DNA of 64,000 nt from Nitrosospira sp. (GCA_026399575.1 JAPLQS010000047.1:17606-81605); one strand, 5' to 3'; counted from the first letter of the stretch, positions 45,558 to 55,653 are shown. Numbers and translations: made by a program. The notes: generated from the letters alone by a model not told the origin.

Positions 45558-46796
45558 TCACATGAAATTACGCGTATGCAAAGCCGCCAGATGTTGTGCA
45601 GCTTCCTTGTCAAAGCCGAGCCGCTCCAGCCGCACCTGCCTGCCTGCGGCCATGTCCGCAATCAACTGCTGCACCCTGACATAACCCGCAGCAATTGCCT
45701 GCGGGGTAAATTCGCCAGCCGCAATCAGGATCAAGGCATCGAACACTTCTTCATTGAGTCCGGCCGTATTCGCCAGAGCGTCATTGCGCAACTGCACCGC
45801 GTTGGCCAGTCGCGTGCGGAACTGCGGCTCCTGCTGCAGTCGCCACAATAAATGCGACATGCCGAAAGCCACATGGCGCGCCTCATCCCGCGCTGCCAGA
45901 CGGGCGATCTGCCGTGTCACCGGGTCGGGCGCATGCAGGTGGAGAAAGTTGAGCAGGCTGACGAAAGTGCCCTCGCCCAGCACTGACAGCAAGAAACCGG
46001 CAACGGAAAAATCGGGTTCATCCAGCAGGGTTTTGAGCGAAGCCTGGCCACCGGCGGTGGACAGCGCCGGCTCCCGCCCTTTCAGACGCAGCCGGCGGGT
46101 AAAGACCTCGATATGGCGCGCCTCGTCCGCCACCTGGATCGCCAGCAATGACTGTATTTCGCGGAAATGCGGATGCACCTGGCCGAGAAAGCGCGCCGGC
46201 ACGATCAAAGCGGCCTCTTCATTTTCGATCAGGTAAGTCATCAGCTGCGCCACCGCATCTTCCACTGCAGCGGGAAGCTCGAATGGTTCGTCCCAGTCTA
46301 TTGCCGTGGTCGGATTCCATTGCGCCGCCACTGCCTGCGCATACAGCGTAGCGGCGCTATCCGCCCAGATCTCGTCTTTGCGGTCGAGCCGGAAATGCAT
46401 ATCCGGCGCACCCGCTTCCACCGTCGCCCCCCTTGCCGCCAGTCCCCAGCACGACAAGGCTCGATCCGCAACCGCACCAGTCAGCGCTGCATCGCTGTGT
46501 CCGGCATGCTTGGCATCATGCCAACGGCCAGTGTCGGCAGCGCCCCGCATCACTGTGGCAACCGCACGCCCGTCCTGTTGCTGCATGCTCATGCCGTGGC
46601 CTTGCGCGCGACACCATGCCGCCAGCTGCGTCTCCCAGCCGGGGCTGCTGCCCACCACGCGCAACTCGCCACCGGGTGGAATTGCACCCAGGCCATGCTT
46701 GATCAGCAAATGGGCGCCGGCATCCAGCCCCAGATTCTCAATATCGATAATCGGTAGCAAGTATGTTGCCTGCTGCATCATAGAATTTCTCGTCAT
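45558..46796 (-). CDS. Diiron ferritin-like protein with TusA-like N-terminal domain
   Basis: 412 residues from the first Met; MMQQ 15 bases on is an alternative. Residues 10-70 resemble TusA/SirA (IDIENLGLDAGAHLLIKHGL, PPGGELRVVG, WCRAQGHG) but lack the CPxP Cys. From about 185 a ferritin-like helical bundle holds putative iron ligands: E193/E194 in IENEEAAL, E213, VADEARHIE (224-228), GEGTF (E275) and DEARHVAFG (304-308). The two EARH motifs suggest an internal duplication. The start overlaps the preceding PhnD-like gene by up to 58 bp. Probable oxygenase or oxidase; substrate unknown. Confidence 0.7.
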   Translation of the reverse strand: MTRNSMMQQATYLLPIIDIENLGLDAGAHLLIKHGLGAIPPGGELRVVGSSPGWETQLAAWCRAQGHGMSMQQQDGRAVATVMRGAADTGRWHDAKHAGHSDAALTGAVADRALSCWGLAARGATVEAGAPDMHFRLDRKDEIWADSAATLYAQAVAAQWNPTTAIDWDEPFELPAAVEDAVAQLMTYLIENEEAALIVPARFLGQVHPHFREIQSLLAIQVADEARHIEVFTRRLRLKGREPALSTAGGQASLKTLLDEPDFSVAGFLLSVLGEGTFVSLLNFLHLHAPDPVTRQIARLAARDEARHVAFGMSHLLWRLQQEPQFRTRLANAVQLRNDALANTAGLNEEVFDALILIAAGEFTPQAIAAGYVRVQQLIADMAAGRQVRLERLGFDKEAAQHLAALHTRNFM

Positions 46797-47613
46797 CCAC
46801 CGCCCGTATCAGCAGATCGTAACCACTGCTGCGGCCAGGCAGCCATGCTTTCAATCCTTCCAGTTCCAGTAGCGGCCGCACCTGCGCATCCTGCCAATCC
46901 ATCGCCAGCAGCAATTCGGTAAAACGCGCTGCCATCTCGGCGCTTGCTGCAGATATGCCTGAGATCAAGGTGAAGTTGCAGTGATCGTAGCTGCCGCTGT
47001 GCGCCACGATCCGGGTAGCACCTGCCGGCAGTATGCCTTCGCGTGCGAAAGCCACGTGATTGCCGTCGATCATCCAGGCAGCGTCGATCTCTCCGGCCAT
47101 CAGTGCCAGTGCCGCTGCACGCTCGCCGCCGATATGGTCGCCATGCTTGCCGCTCAGTTCATCGAAACGCCGCGCCGTATAGTCACGCCCGGCAAGCAAT
47201 CCTTGCACACGCAAATGATCGCGCGGAATCAGGTTGGCCTGGGGCGAATCCAGCGCACCGAAACCGATCACCTGCCCCGCCAGAGCGGACAGATCTGCTG
47301 TGGTTGTGACACGGGAATCGGAGCGCACTACCAGCACCGAACAGAGATCGCGGTCGCTGTCGCGCATCGCCAGTGACCGTGCCTCCAGCCCGCGCGCACG
47401 CGCCATGCGCTCTGCCCTGATCCAGGCCAGCGGCGAATTCCAGGCAAGATCGATGCTGCCGTCGAGCTGCGCTTCGACCTGGCGCTCGTAATTGGAATAA
47501 AGAATGTAATCAAATTCGAAATCGTGCCGCCGGAAATATTCCTTGAATCCTTCCCAGATGGTCACAACCTTGGGCGCATAAGCGACCGCACCCAGCAGCA
47601 ATGGTTTTGTCAT
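46738..47613 (-). CDS. PhnD-like substrate-binding protein without signal peptide
   Basis: 291 residues from MTKPLLLGAVAYAPKVV. It has the phosphonate/phosphite-type binding-protein fold: IDLAWNSPLAWIRAERMARA, SVLVVRSDSRVTTTADL, VIGFGALDSPQANLIPRDHL, and GEIDAAWMIDGNHVA. No signal peptide or lipobox precedes the domain and no permease or ATPase gene is near, so it is unlikely to be a transport component. It sits between the flavoprotein and diiron genes (10 bp gap upstream, overlap downstream), implying a cytoplasmic ligand-binding role. Confidence 0.75.
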   Translation of the reverse strand: MTKPLLLGAVAYAPKVVTIWEGFKEYFRRHDFEFDYILYSNYERQVEAQLDGSIDLAWNSPLAWIRAERMARARGLEARSLAMRDSDRDLCSVLVVRSDSRVTTTADLSALAGQVIGFGALDSPQANLIPRDHLRVQGLLAGRDYTARRFDELSGKHGDHIGGERAAALALMAGEIDAAWMIDGNHVAFAREGILPAGATRIVAHSGSYDHCNFTLISGISAASAEMAARFTELLLAMDWQDAQVRPLLELEGLKAWLPGRSSGYDLLIRAVDDEKFYDAAGNILATDYRY

Positions 47614-47623
47614 TTCGCGTTTC

Positions 47624-48742
47624 CTACTCAAACACCGGCATGCCGCAAACAGCTTTGCCGATGAAATCAAACAGCACATCGGAAGTCGGCGCCATGATCG
47701 AAGCTGCGCGCGCATCGCGGAAATAGCGCTCGACCCCCACATCCTTACGGAATGCGGCACCACCGCACACGCGCATGGCGACATCGGTGACTTCCAGCGC
47801 AGCTTCCGCCGCTGCGGCTTTGACTTGCATCACCCGCAGCATCGCATCGGCACGGCCACCTGCCAGCGCCACCAGGGTGTCGTCGCGCAGGGTGCGCACC
47901 ATGTCGGCGTGGATGCGCGCACGCGCAAGGTAAGCCCTGATGGTGGGCAGATCTGCCAATGCACTGCCCAGATGTTCAAATTTGCTGGCGCTCGCATGGG
48001 CGCACGCACGTTCGAGCGCTGCCTCCATTATTCCTTGCGAACAGGAAGCGATCAGCACCGAGAATACCGGCAGCACTGCACCGAGCATGATGTCGAAACC
48101 GCCGCCGTCGCTGCCCAGCATGGCGGCGGCAGGCAGCCGCAGCGCTTTGCAGGAAAGCGGTGAAGAACCGTTGCCGCGCAGGCCCATGCCGTCGAACAGT
48201 TGGGGCTGGCTCAGACCTACTGCCTTGCTGTCGACCAGCCACAAGGTGCTGGCGCCGGCGGTTTTGGCCGGTGGCGATGACCATACGTAGGAATCCGCTT
48301 CGCCTGCAGCAGTCACCATGGTCTTGTCGCTATCGAGCAGGTAAGCGTCGCCGTCCGGACGGGCGCTGCCGACCGCTGCCCAGAAGTGGCTGCGGGAACC
48401 TGCATCGGACCAGGCCAGAGTCGTCAGATGGCGGCCTACGGAAATCTCACGCCGGATCGAGTCATCGCCGAACTTCTCGATCACGGTGGTGCCGCAATAA
48501 TGCATGGTCACCACCATGGCGGTGGAAGGGCACGCCCTGGCAATGCGCTCGACCACCTGCGCTGCCTCGGCCAGACCCAGTCCCATGCCACCCACCTCGG
48601 TCGCGCTGATCAGGCCCAGCAAGCCGGATTCGCCGAGCGCGGCAATGGCGGCGCGCGGAAACGCAGCAGCGCGATCGGTGGCAATGGCCGCCGGTTCGAT
48701 GATGTCGCGAATAATGCTATCGAGCTTCTCAAGATATGGCAT
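47624..48742 (-). CDS. Acyl-CoA dehydrogenase-like flavoprotein
   Basis: 372 residues from MPYLEKLDS. It has the ACAD fold, with FAD-site segments TTLAWSDAGSRSHFWAA and DSDKTMVTAAGEADSYVW, and the C-terminal MRVCGGAAFRKDVGVERYFRDARAA. The usual catalytic Glu region is not recognisable, and the C-terminus reads IMAPTSDVLFDFIG, closer to DszC/SfnC-type flavin monooxygenases of the family than to beta-oxidation enzymes. It heads a tight three-gene unit with a PhnD-like and a diiron protein. Reaction unknown. Confidence 0.75.
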   Translation of the reverse strand: MPYLEKLDSIIRDIIEPAAIATDRAAAFPRAAIAALGESGLLGLISATEVGGMGLGLAEAAQVVERIARACPSTAMVVTMHYCGTTVIEKFGDDSIRREISVGRHLTTLAWSDAGSRSHFWAAVGSARPDGDAYLLDSDKTMVTAAGEADSYVWSSPPAKTAGASTLWLVDSKAVGLSQPQLFDGMGLRGNGSSPLSCKALRLPAAAMLGSDGGGFDIMLGAVLPVFSVLIASCSQGIMEAALERACAHASASKFEHLGSALADLPTIRAYLARARIHADMVRTLRDDTLVALAGGRADAMLRVMQVKAAAAEAALEVTDVAMRVCGGAAFRKDVGVERYFRDARAASIMAPTSDVLFDFIGKAVCGMPVFE

Positions 48743-49081
48743 GGCACCCTTGTACAAAAAATGGGGCGCTGCCGCATGACACGATAAAACAGACGATATC
48801 CTTGCTGCGCGAAATGAACATCGCACAACAGGAATCAGGATTGAATGCTACGGTTGCTGGCACACCTCAATCTGTCTGCTGACCTGCACGTTGGCAGCGC
48901 TTGGAACAAAACATCCCGTCGTGCTTTTTCTCCGGTCGGCCACACACAGGCCGTCTGGCCCGACTCGCTCCCCTCAGGGAAGTCAAATCGGCGTTACGGC
49001 GGACCAAGCGGAGACAAGCACAACAGTCGCAGCAGTTTACCAGAAGCAACAATCATGCATACCATCGGCTGAGATGACACC
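48743..49081. other. Gene-free stretch upstream of the flavoprotein unit
   Basis: About 340 bases with no convincing coding sequence on either strand; short open frames here lack start signals and family similarity. It should hold the promoter of the flavoprotein/PhnD-like/diiron unit. No tandem repeat, RNA structure or operator was recognised. The palindromic repeat at 49082 follows directly. Confidence 0.6.
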
Positions 49082-49163
49082 GTAGGCTGGGGTGAGATAC
49101 GAACCCCAGCAACATGTAATCTCGACTCGAAACGCTGGGGTTCGCGAGCTCACCCCAGCCTAC
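49082..49163. repeat. Palindromic repeat, copy 2 (nested hairpin)
   Basis: Same element as 780-858: outer arms 49082-49096 and 49149-49163, inner arms 49100-49110 and 49134-49144. Only the loop differs in length and a few bases. It ends 6 bases before the tyrA stop and so forms the 3' end of the tyrA transcript, where it could terminate or stabilise RNA. Confidence 0.85.
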
Positions 49164-49169
49164 AGCTAT

Positions 49170-50054
49170 TCAAGACTTGTCTTGCAACCATCGCTGCCGC
49201 GCAGCGCGTGCATCAGCAAAGAATTTTTCCAGCGCCTGCCCGTCACCCCGTGCCAGCATCTCGCGCAAATCTGTCAGCTCGTTCTGGTAAGAATCGATTT
49301 GCCCGAGCAGCGCTGCGCGGTTGGCAAGGCAGATGTCGCGCCACATTTCGGCAGAGCTGCCGGCAATGCGGGTGAAATCGCGGAAACCGCTGCCGGCAAA
49401 ACGCAGCAGGTCTTCCGGCTTGTCGTCGGCACTGGTGCAGACATGATGCATCAAGGTGAATGCCAGCACATGCGGCAGATGGCTCATCGTTGCGAGAATG
49501 GCGTCATGCCGGTCGGCGCGCATGTGCAACACGCGCGCGCCGCAACCCTGCCACAATTCGGTCACCCGCGTCACCGCCTCAGTGCTGGTTTCATCCAGCG
49601 GCGTCAGCACCAGATTCTTGTCGCGGAACAGATCGGCGCTGGCTGCAGTCACTCCGCTCAGTTCGGCACCGGCGATGGGATGGCCGGGAACAAAATTCTG
49701 CAAATGCCCAGCCAGAAAAGAGCGCGCTGCTGCAACCACATCCTGCTTGGTGCTACCGGCGTCGGTCACGATGGTTCCGGTTGCGAGATAAGGAGAAATT
49801 TGCGCCATGATCTTGCCGGTCTGCCCCACCGGCATCGCGAGCAGCACCAGATCAGCGCCCGGCAACGCCAGCGCAAAATCATCGGCGATTTCGTCTATCA
49901 CCCCCAGTTCACGTGCGCGCTGCAGGTTCTCGCGGCTGCGGCCGATGCCGACGATATGCTTGACCAGCCCGGCCTTGCGCAGCGCCAGCGCGAATGAGCC
50001 GCCGATCAGGCCGACGCCGACAATCACCAGTTTATTGATCACAACGTTTGCCAT
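49170..50054 (-). CDS. tyrA: Prephenate dehydrogenase
   Basis: 294 residues. It oxidises prephenate (or arogenate) with NAD(P)+ on the way to tyrosine. The N-terminal Rossmann motif is VGVGLIGGSFALAL, with VTDAGSTKQDVV and FVPGHPIAGAELSGV as catalytic-site segments. There is no ACT or mutase domain. It is the last gene of the aromatic/serine cluster, 39 bp after aroF. Confidence 0.93.
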   Translation of the reverse strand: MANVVINKLVIVGVGLIGGSFALALRKAGLVKHIVGIGRSRENLQRARELGVIDEIADDFALALPGADLVLLAMPVGQTGKIMAQISPYLATGTIVTDAGSTKQDVVAAARSFLAGHLQNFVPGHPIAGAELSGVTAASADLFRDKNLVLTPLDETSTEAVTRVTELWQGCGARVLHMRADRHDAILATMSHLPHVLAFTLMHHVCTSADDKPEDLLRFAGSGFRDFTRIAGSSAEMWRDICLANRAALLGQIDSYQNELTDLREMLARGDGQALEKFFADARAARQRWLQDKS

Positions 50055-50093
50055 CTCGAATGAGGATTTATTTTGTTCGCGATTGCTTCTGCA

Positions 50094-51128
50094 CTACATG
50101 CTGCGCCCGATCACTTGCGCTATTCCTTTGAGCGACCCCATCAGGTCTTTGAATTCCTGCGGGTTCAGCGCCTGGTCGGCATCGCACCAGGCTTCACACG
50201 GATTCGGGTGCATTTCCACCAGCAGGCCATCGGCACCGGCAGCAATCGCCGCGCGTGCCAGTGCCGGCACCATCCAGGCCTTGCCACCGGCATGCGAAGG
50301 ATCGACGATCACCGGCAAATGCGTTTCCTTTTTCAATACCGGGATGCAGGTCACGTCCATCACGTTGCGGTAAGCGGTCTCAAAGCTGCGGATGCCGCGC
50401 TCACAGAAAATGATGTTGTGATTGCCGCCGGCAGCGATGTATTCCGCTGCCATCAGCCATTCGGAAATGGTCGCCGACATGCCGCGCTTGAGTATCACCG
50501 GCTTGTTGGTGCGTCCCACTTCCTTCAGCAGTTCAAAGTTCTGCATGCTGCGGGTACCGATCTGGATCACGTCCACATCGTACTCAAGAAAGGCATCGAG
50601 CATGCGCGCATCCATCAGTTCGGTGACGATAGGCAGGTTGTATTTGTCCGCTGCCTTGCGAAATATTGCCAATCCTTCCTCGCCCTTGCCCTGAAAAGTA
50701 TAAGGGCTGGTGCGGGGCTTGAAAGCACCGCCGCGCATCAACCGGCAACCGGCATCAGCAACCTGCTGTGCCGCCAGATCCATCTGCTGCTGGGTTTCCA
50801 CCGAGCACGGCCCGCCGATCACCTGAATCTGGTTACCGCCCAATGCAACTCCGGGCGCCCCGCGCGCACCGCCAATATTGATCATCGAATCGTGCTTGTG
50901 TGATTCGCGCGACACGATCTTGTACTGCTTGACGATGTGCATGGAGTATTCGACTCCGGGCAGAGTGTCAAACATTTCCGGCTCAAGCTTGCGCTCATCA
51001 CCGATGGCGCCGATCACGGTGCGCTCGGTGCCGCGTGAAATATTGGCGTCCAGGCCAAAGCTCCGAATTTTGTTTACCACCGCGTCCACCTGTTCGTCAG
51101 TGACGCCGCTGTTCATGATGATGATCAA
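50094..51128 (-). CDS. aroF: 3-deoxy-7-phosphoheptulonate synthase (DAHP synthase, AroF type II-like)
   Basis: 344 residues. It starts aromatic synthesis from PEP and erythrose-4-phosphate. An N-terminal ferredoxin/ACT-like regulatory domain (residues 1-70) precedes the catalytic barrel ([44 protein letters not shown]). The TTG at 51128 overlaps the hisC stop as TTGA and gives the family-typical MIIIM start; an ATG lies four codons further on. Confidence 0.92.
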   Translation of the reverse strand: MIIIMNSGVTDEQVDAVVNKIRSFGLDANISRGTERTVIGAIGDERKLEPEMFDTLPGVEYSMHIVKQYKIVSRESHKHDSMINIGGARGAPGVALGGNQIQVIGGPCSVETQQQMDLAAQQVADAGCRLMRGGAFKPRTSPYTFQGKGEEGLAIFRKAADKYNLPIVTELMDARMLDAFLEYDVDVIQIGTRSMQNFELLKEVGRTNKPVILKRGMSATISEWLMAAEYIAAGGNHNIIFCERGIRSFETAYRNVMDVTCIPVLKKETHLPVIVDPSHAGGKAWMVPALARAAIAAGADGLLVEMHPNPCEAWCDADQALNPQEFKDLMGSLKGIAQVIGRSM

Positions 51129-52237
51129 GCTGATTCTCCAAGTGCCGCTTCAAGTGATTGCAAAAATTTCTGGTTCTGCGACTCCAGACCAATGGTGACC
51201 CGCAGATATTCTGGCATTTCATAAATGCCGATGGGGCGCACGATCACGCCCCGCTTCAACAGACTCTGATAAACCGCGCCGGCATCGCCGCCGTTCACGC
51301 GGAAACTCAGAAAGTTACCGTAAGACGAAATATATTCGATGCCCAGTCGCCGCAGGCCGGTGGTGACCTGCATCATCCCTGCCCGATTGAGTGCATAGGA
51401 GCGCTTCACGAATTCCACGTCTGCCAGCGCGGCCACTGCACCTATCAGACCAATACTGTTGACGTTGAATGGCTGGCGCACCCGGTTCATCAAGCCCGCC
51501 ACATCTTCACGCGCCATGCCGAATCCCACGCGCACACCCGCCAGACCGTAAGCCTTGGAGAAGGTGCGGGTGATGAGCAAATTGGGAAAGCGCTTCAGCC
51601 AGGCAATGCTGTCAGCCTTGGCAGTGTCCGGCAGATATTCGTTGTAGGCTTCATCCAGCACCACCAGCACATCCGGCGACACTCGCTGCAGGAAACGCAA
51701 CAGATCGGCAGCGGCCAATAATGTGCCGGTCGGATTATTGGGGTTGGCGATGAACACCACGCGCGTTTCCGGCATGACCGCATCCAGCATGGCATCGAGG
51801 TCATGGCCATATTTCAGGGCGGGCACCGCGATGCCGCTCGCGCCGACTGCCTGGGTCACCAGCGGATAAATGGCAAAAGCATGTTGCGAATAAACCGCCG
51901 ATGCCCCCGGTTTCAGGAATACCCTGGCGGCGAGTTCCAGCACATCGTTGGAACCGTTGCCCAATACGATCTGTTCGCTGCTCACCGCATAGCGCTGCGA
52001 CAACGCCGCTTTCAACTCGAAACCGCTTCCATCCGGATACAGCGCCACCTCCTCCAGCGCCTGAGTCATCGCTGCCAGTGCGAGCGGGCTTGGCCCCAAC
52101 GGGTTCTCATTGGATGCCAGTTTGACGATGGCATGCTCATCCAAACCCATCTCCCGTGCCAGTTCAGAAATCGGCTTGCCCGGCTGATAGGGGTTGATGG
52201 CGCGAATATATTCCGGAGCGAGATCGCAAATATTCAT
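51125..52237 (-). CDS. hisC: Histidinol-phosphate/aromatic aminotransferase
   Basis: 370 residues from [14 protein letters not shown] enzyme of fold type [30 protein letters not shown] and the Schiff-base Lys in [12 protein letters not shown]. Set between pheA and aroF, it probably also transaminates prephenate or aromatic 2-oxoacids. A TTG 33 bases upstream is an alternative start. It begins 45 bp after pheA. Confidence 0.92.
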   Translation of the reverse strand: MNICDLAPEYIRAINPYQPGKPISELAREMGLDEHAIVKLASNENPLGPSPLALAAMTQALEEVALYPDGSGFELKAALSQRYAVSSEQIVLGNGSNDVLELAARVFLKPGASAVYSQHAFAIYPLVTQAVGASGIAVPALKYGHDLDAMLDAVMPETRVVFIANPNNPTGTLLAAADLLRFLQRVSPDVLVVLDEAYNEYLPDTAKADSIAWLKRFPNLLITRTFSKAYGLAGVRVGFGMAREDVAGLMNRVRQPFNVNSIGLIGAVAALADVEFVKRSYALNRAGMMQVTTGLRRLGIEYISSYGNFLSFRVNGGDAGAVYQSLLKRGVIVRPIGIYEMPEYLRVTIGLESQNQKFLQSLEAALGESA

Positions 52238-52282
52238 AAGATCAGAATCGTGGGATGGTTTAATCGGCAAGTTGAAATCAGA

Positions 52283-53350
52283 TCACGCCGCAGGGTAGGA
52301 ACCGAGTATTTTCAGTAATGCGGCTTGCTCGCGCAATTCTGCCAGCGCCTGCGCCACTTTCTGGTCTTGCTGGTGACCCTCGATATCGACAAAAAATACA
52401 TATTCCCACAGGCCGGTGCGGGAGGGGCGAGATTCCAGGCGGCTCATGCTGACACCATGTTGCGCCAGCGGCGCCAGCAGCTCGTGGATCGCACCAGGAC
52501 GATTCTTGACCGACATCACCAGCGAGGTTTTATCCTTGCCGCAAGCGGCGACATCCTGCGCGCCGATCACCAGAAAGCGCGTGGTGTTCTTCGGATCATC
52601 CTCGATATTCTCGGCACAGACGGCAAGTCCGAACACCTCGGCGGCCTTTTTGCCGGCTACGGCTGCAGCAGTTTCATCTTCTGCAGCCAGTCTGGCAGCA
52701 TCGGCGTTGCTCGCTGCATTGACCCGCGCCGCACCGGATAAATGGGGCAGATTGGCGTTCAACCATTCGTGGCACTGCGCAAATGACTGCGGGTGCGAGT
52801 AAATTTTCCGGATGCGCGCAAGATCATCATGCCGCGCCAGCAGACACTGATGTACCGGCAACTGCACTTCACCGCACACCTTTAACGGAGTCTGCAGCAA
52901 CAAATCCAGCGTCCTGCCGACCGCGCCCTCGGTGGAATTTTCCACCGGCACCACTCCATAACTCGCCGCACCCGACTCCACTTTGCGGAAGACCTCGTCT
53001 ATCGAAGCACATGCCAGTGTCGTCACCATGCTGCCGAAGCGTTTCAACGCGGCTTCTTCGGAAAAGGTTCCACACGGGCCAAGGTATGCCACGGTCAGGG
53101 GCTGTTCCAGGGCGCGGCACAGTGACATGATTTCAGTGAACAGTCGCGTGACCTGCTCGTTTGCCAGCGGGCCGGAATTCAATTTGTTCAACCGCGCCAG
53201 CACCTGCGCCTCGCGCTCGGGGCGGTACACCATGCCGTTCTTGAGCTGTCCGATCTGCTGCGCAAGATCGGCGCGCGTGCTCACCAGCTTGAGCAGCTCG
53301 CCGTCTATCGCGTCTATCTGATCACGCAGTTGCTTGAGTTGATCGGTCAT
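52283..53350 (-). CDS. pheA: Bifunctional chorismate mutase/prephenate dehydratase (P-protein)
   Basis: 355 residues: an AroQ mutase domain (residues 1-90, LRDQIDAIDGELLKL), a prephenate dehydratase domain (AYLGPCGTFSEEAALKRFG, GVVPVENSTEGAVGRTLD), and a C-terminal ACT domain (TSLVMSVKNRPGAIHELL, ESRPSRTGLWEYVFFVD) for phenylalanine feedback. All domains appear complete. Confidence 0.94.
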   Translation of the reverse strand: MTDQLKQLRDQIDAIDGELLKLVSTRADLAQQIGQLKNGMVYRPEREAQVLARLNKLNSGPLANEQVTRLFTEIMSLCRALEQPLTVAYLGPCGTFSEEAALKRFGSMVTTLACASIDEVFRKVESGAASYGVVPVENSTEGAVGRTLDLLLQTPLKVCGEVQLPVHQCLLARHDDLARIRKIYSHPQSFAQCHEWLNANLPHLSGAARVNAASNADAARLAAEDETAAAVAGKKAAEVFGLAVCAENIEDDPKNTTRFLVIGAQDVAACGKDKTSLVMSVKNRPGAIHELLAPLAQHGVSMSRLESRPSRTGLWEYVFFVDIEGHQQDQKVAQALAELREQAALLKILGSYPAA

Positions 53351-53375
53351 GGGAGTGATCTCATCCTGTTTTCAG

Positions 53376-54575
53376 CTAATCGGCCAGCACCGGCAAGTAG
53401 CGCACCATCAGTACGCCGGGAATCGCCGCAATCTCGTCTATGGTTTGCTGCGGCATCGGGCTGTCCACATCCACCAGCGTGTAGGCCATTTCACCACGCG
53501 ATTTATTCACCATATTGTGAATATTAAGCCCGGCTTTTGCCATGGTGGTGGAAATCTGTCCCAGTAGATTGGGTACGTTGGAGTTGGCCACCGCCACCCG
53601 GTAGGGCGATTCGCGCCCCATGGTCACATTGGGGAAATTGACAGTATTGCTGATGTTGCCGTTTTCCAGATAATCCATCATCTGCTCCACCACCATGATC
53701 GCGCAATTTTCTTCCGCTTCCCGGGTGGATGCACCCAGGTGCGGCAGCATGATGACTGCTGCATGCTGCTGAAATTTCTGGCTGGGAAAATCACATACAT
53801 AATTCTTTATTTTGCCGGACTCGATCCCCAGCAGCACCGCATTTTCATCGACAATGCCGTCACGCGAGAAGTTGAGCAGAATCGCACCCTTCTTCATGTT
53901 CTGCACACGCTGCTGATTGATCAGGTGACGGGTCGCTTCCAGCAACGGCACATGCAGCGTGACGAAATCGCTGTTGTGCAGCAGTTCTTCGATACTCTGG
54001 GCTTTTTTCACTTCCGCCGACAGATTCCAGGCGGCTTCCACGGTAATTTCCGGGTCGTAACCCATCACTTTCATGCCGAGCCGCAGGGCCGCATCTGCCA
54101 CCAGTCTGCCGATTGCACCCAGACCAATGATGCCCAGCGTGCGCCCCGGCAATTCTATCCCGGCAAACTGCTTCTTGCCTTCTTCCGCCAGCTTGTGCAG
54201 GGTGGCATCGTCGCCCTGCAAGCCTTCGGTGAAACGAATCGCAGGTACCAGATTGCGCGACGCCAGCAACATGCCTGCCAGCACCAGTTCTTTTACGGCA
54301 TTGGCATTGGCGCCGGGGGCATTGAACACCGCCACGCCGCGCAGGTTCATATCCTTGACCGGAACATTGTTGGTGCCCGCGCCCGCCCGTCCTATTGCCT
54401 TGACGCTTGGCGGAATATCCATTTGCAACATATTGTGCGAGCGCACCAGGATCGCATCCGGTTCGGCGATGTCGTTGCCCACCACGTAATGGCTGGCAGC
54501 AAAACGCTTCAAACCCAGTGGCGAAATGGAGTTGAGTGTGAGTACCTGGAAAATCTTGTGTGCGCGCTCAGGCAT
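53376..54575 (-). CDS. serA: D-3-phosphoglycerate dehydrogenase
   Basis: 399 residues. First step of serine synthesis, NAD-linked. Rossmann motif LGIIGLGAIGRLVADAA, catalytic His in LPHLGASTREAEEN, and a C-terminal ACT domain (NVPNLLGQISTTMAKAGLNI) for serine control. It is a short type with ACT. The start at 54575 overlaps the serC stop, coupling the first two serine-pathway steps. Confidence 0.94.
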   Translation of the reverse strand: MPERAHKIFQVLTLNSISPLGLKRFAASHYVVGNDIAEPDAILVRSHNMLQMDIPPSVKAIGRAGAGTNNVPVKDMNLRGVAVFNAPGANANAVKELVLAGMLLASRNLVPAIRFTEGLQGDDATLHKLAEEGKKQFAGIELPGRTLGIIGLGAIGRLVADAALRLGMKVMGYDPEITVEAAWNLSAEVKKAQSIEELLHNSDFVTLHVPLLEATRHLINQQRVQNMKKGAILLNFSRDGIVDENAVLLGIESGKIKNYVCDFPSQKFQQHAAVIMLPHLGASTREAEENCAIMVVEQMMDYLENGNISNTVNFPNVTMGRESPYRVAVANSNVPNLLGQISTTMAKAGLNIHNMVNKSRGEMAYTLVDVDSPMPQQTIDEIAAIPGVLMVRYLPVLAD

Positions 54576-55653
54576 GGCTGCTTGCAAACTCCCGCATGAA
54601 TTCGACCAGCGCAGCCACTCCCTCGAGCGGCATGGCGTTGTAAATCGAAGCGCGCATGCCACCCACTGACCGGTGACCTTTCAGTTGTATCAGACCGCGC
54701 GCCTGCGCCTGTTGCAGAAACGCTCCATCCAGCGCCGCGTCCTTCAGAGTGAAAGGCACGTTCATCCGCGAACGATCGGGTCTGGCTACCGGGCAATGAT
54801 AAAAATCAGTGGTATCGAACAAGTCGTACAGTAGTCCGGCTTTGGCGATATTGACCTTTTCCATCGCCGCCAAACCGCCATTCCTCTGCAGCCACTCCAG
54901 TACCAGACCCATGATGTACATGGCATAGGTGGGTGGAGTGTTATACATCGAGTCATTATCGGCATGGATTTTGTAATCGAACATGGTCGGCGTACCGGGC
55001 ACGGTTGCGCCCAGCAAATCCTCGCGCACAATGACGATGGTCAATCCTGCCGGGCCCATATTTTTCTGCGCGCCGGCATAAATCAGCCCGAACCGGGCCA
55101 CATCCAGCGGGCGCGACAAGATGCTGGAAGACATGTCCGCCACCAGCGGCACCGCGCCGTTCAAATCAGGCACCCAGTTGAATTCCACGCCGCCGATGGT
55201 TTCATTGGGCGTGTAATGCACATACGCCGCAGCCGGGTCGAGCGTCCATTTGTCCTGTGTCGGCGCGTAGCTGAAATTCGCATCCTCGGATGAGGCCGCG
55301 ACATTGACAGCGCAGTATTTCTGCGCTTCCTTGATGGCTTTCTTGGACCATTCGCCGGTGTTGACATAATCGGCGCTTTTTTTGCCGCGCAACAGATTCA
55401 TCGGCACCATGGCAAATTGGCTGGAAGCACCGCCCGACAGGAACAGCACTTTGTAATTGCCCGGAATATCCGCCAGTTCGCGCAAGTCAGCTTCGACTTT
55501 TGCGGCGATGGCCATGAACTCCTTGCCGCGATGGCTCATTTCCATCACCGACATGCCGCTGCCGTGCCAGTCGAGCATCTCGGCGCGCGCCTGCTGCAGC
55601 ACTTCCGCCGGCATGATCGCAGGGCCTGCGCTGAAATTGAATATACGTTCCAT
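54568..55653 (-). CDS. serC: Phosphoserine aminotransferase
   Basis: 361 residues. Fold-type I PLP enzyme; N-terminal IFNFSAGPAIMPAEVLQQA, LFLSGGASSQFAMVP, PLDVARFGLIYAGAQKNMGP with the PLP Lys, and C-terminal GGMRASIYNAMPLEGV. It also serves pyridoxal phosphate synthesis. It follows gyrA by 33 bp. Confidence 0.95.
   Translation of the reverse strand: MERIFNFSAGPAIMPAEVLQQARAEMLDWHGSGMSVMEMSHRGKEFMAIAAKVEADLRELADIPGNYKVLFLSGGASSQFAMVPMNLLRGKKSADYVNTGEWSKKAIKEAQKYCAVNVAASSEDANFSYAPTQDKWTLDPAAAYVHYTPNETIGGVEFNWVPDLNGAVPLVADMSSSILSRPLDVARFGLIYAGAQKNMGPAGLTIVIVREDLLGATVPGTPTMFDYKIHADNDSMYNTPPTYAMYIMGLVLEWLQRNGGLAAMEKVNIAKAGLLYDLFDTTDFYHCPVARPDRSRMNVPFTLKDAALDGAFLQQAQARGLIQLKGHRSVGGMRASIYNAMPLEGVAALVEFMREFASSHA

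Noticed and set aside
46738..47613. Reading the PhnD-like gene as a phosphonate transporter component
   Set aside because: No signal peptide or lipobox and no permease or ATPase genes near; the coupling to flavin and diiron proteins points elsewhere.
48867..49052. A small Cys-rich reading in the gap before the flavoprotein unit
   Set aside because: No ribosome site, no recognised zinc-finger spacing, and shadow frames exist on the other strand.
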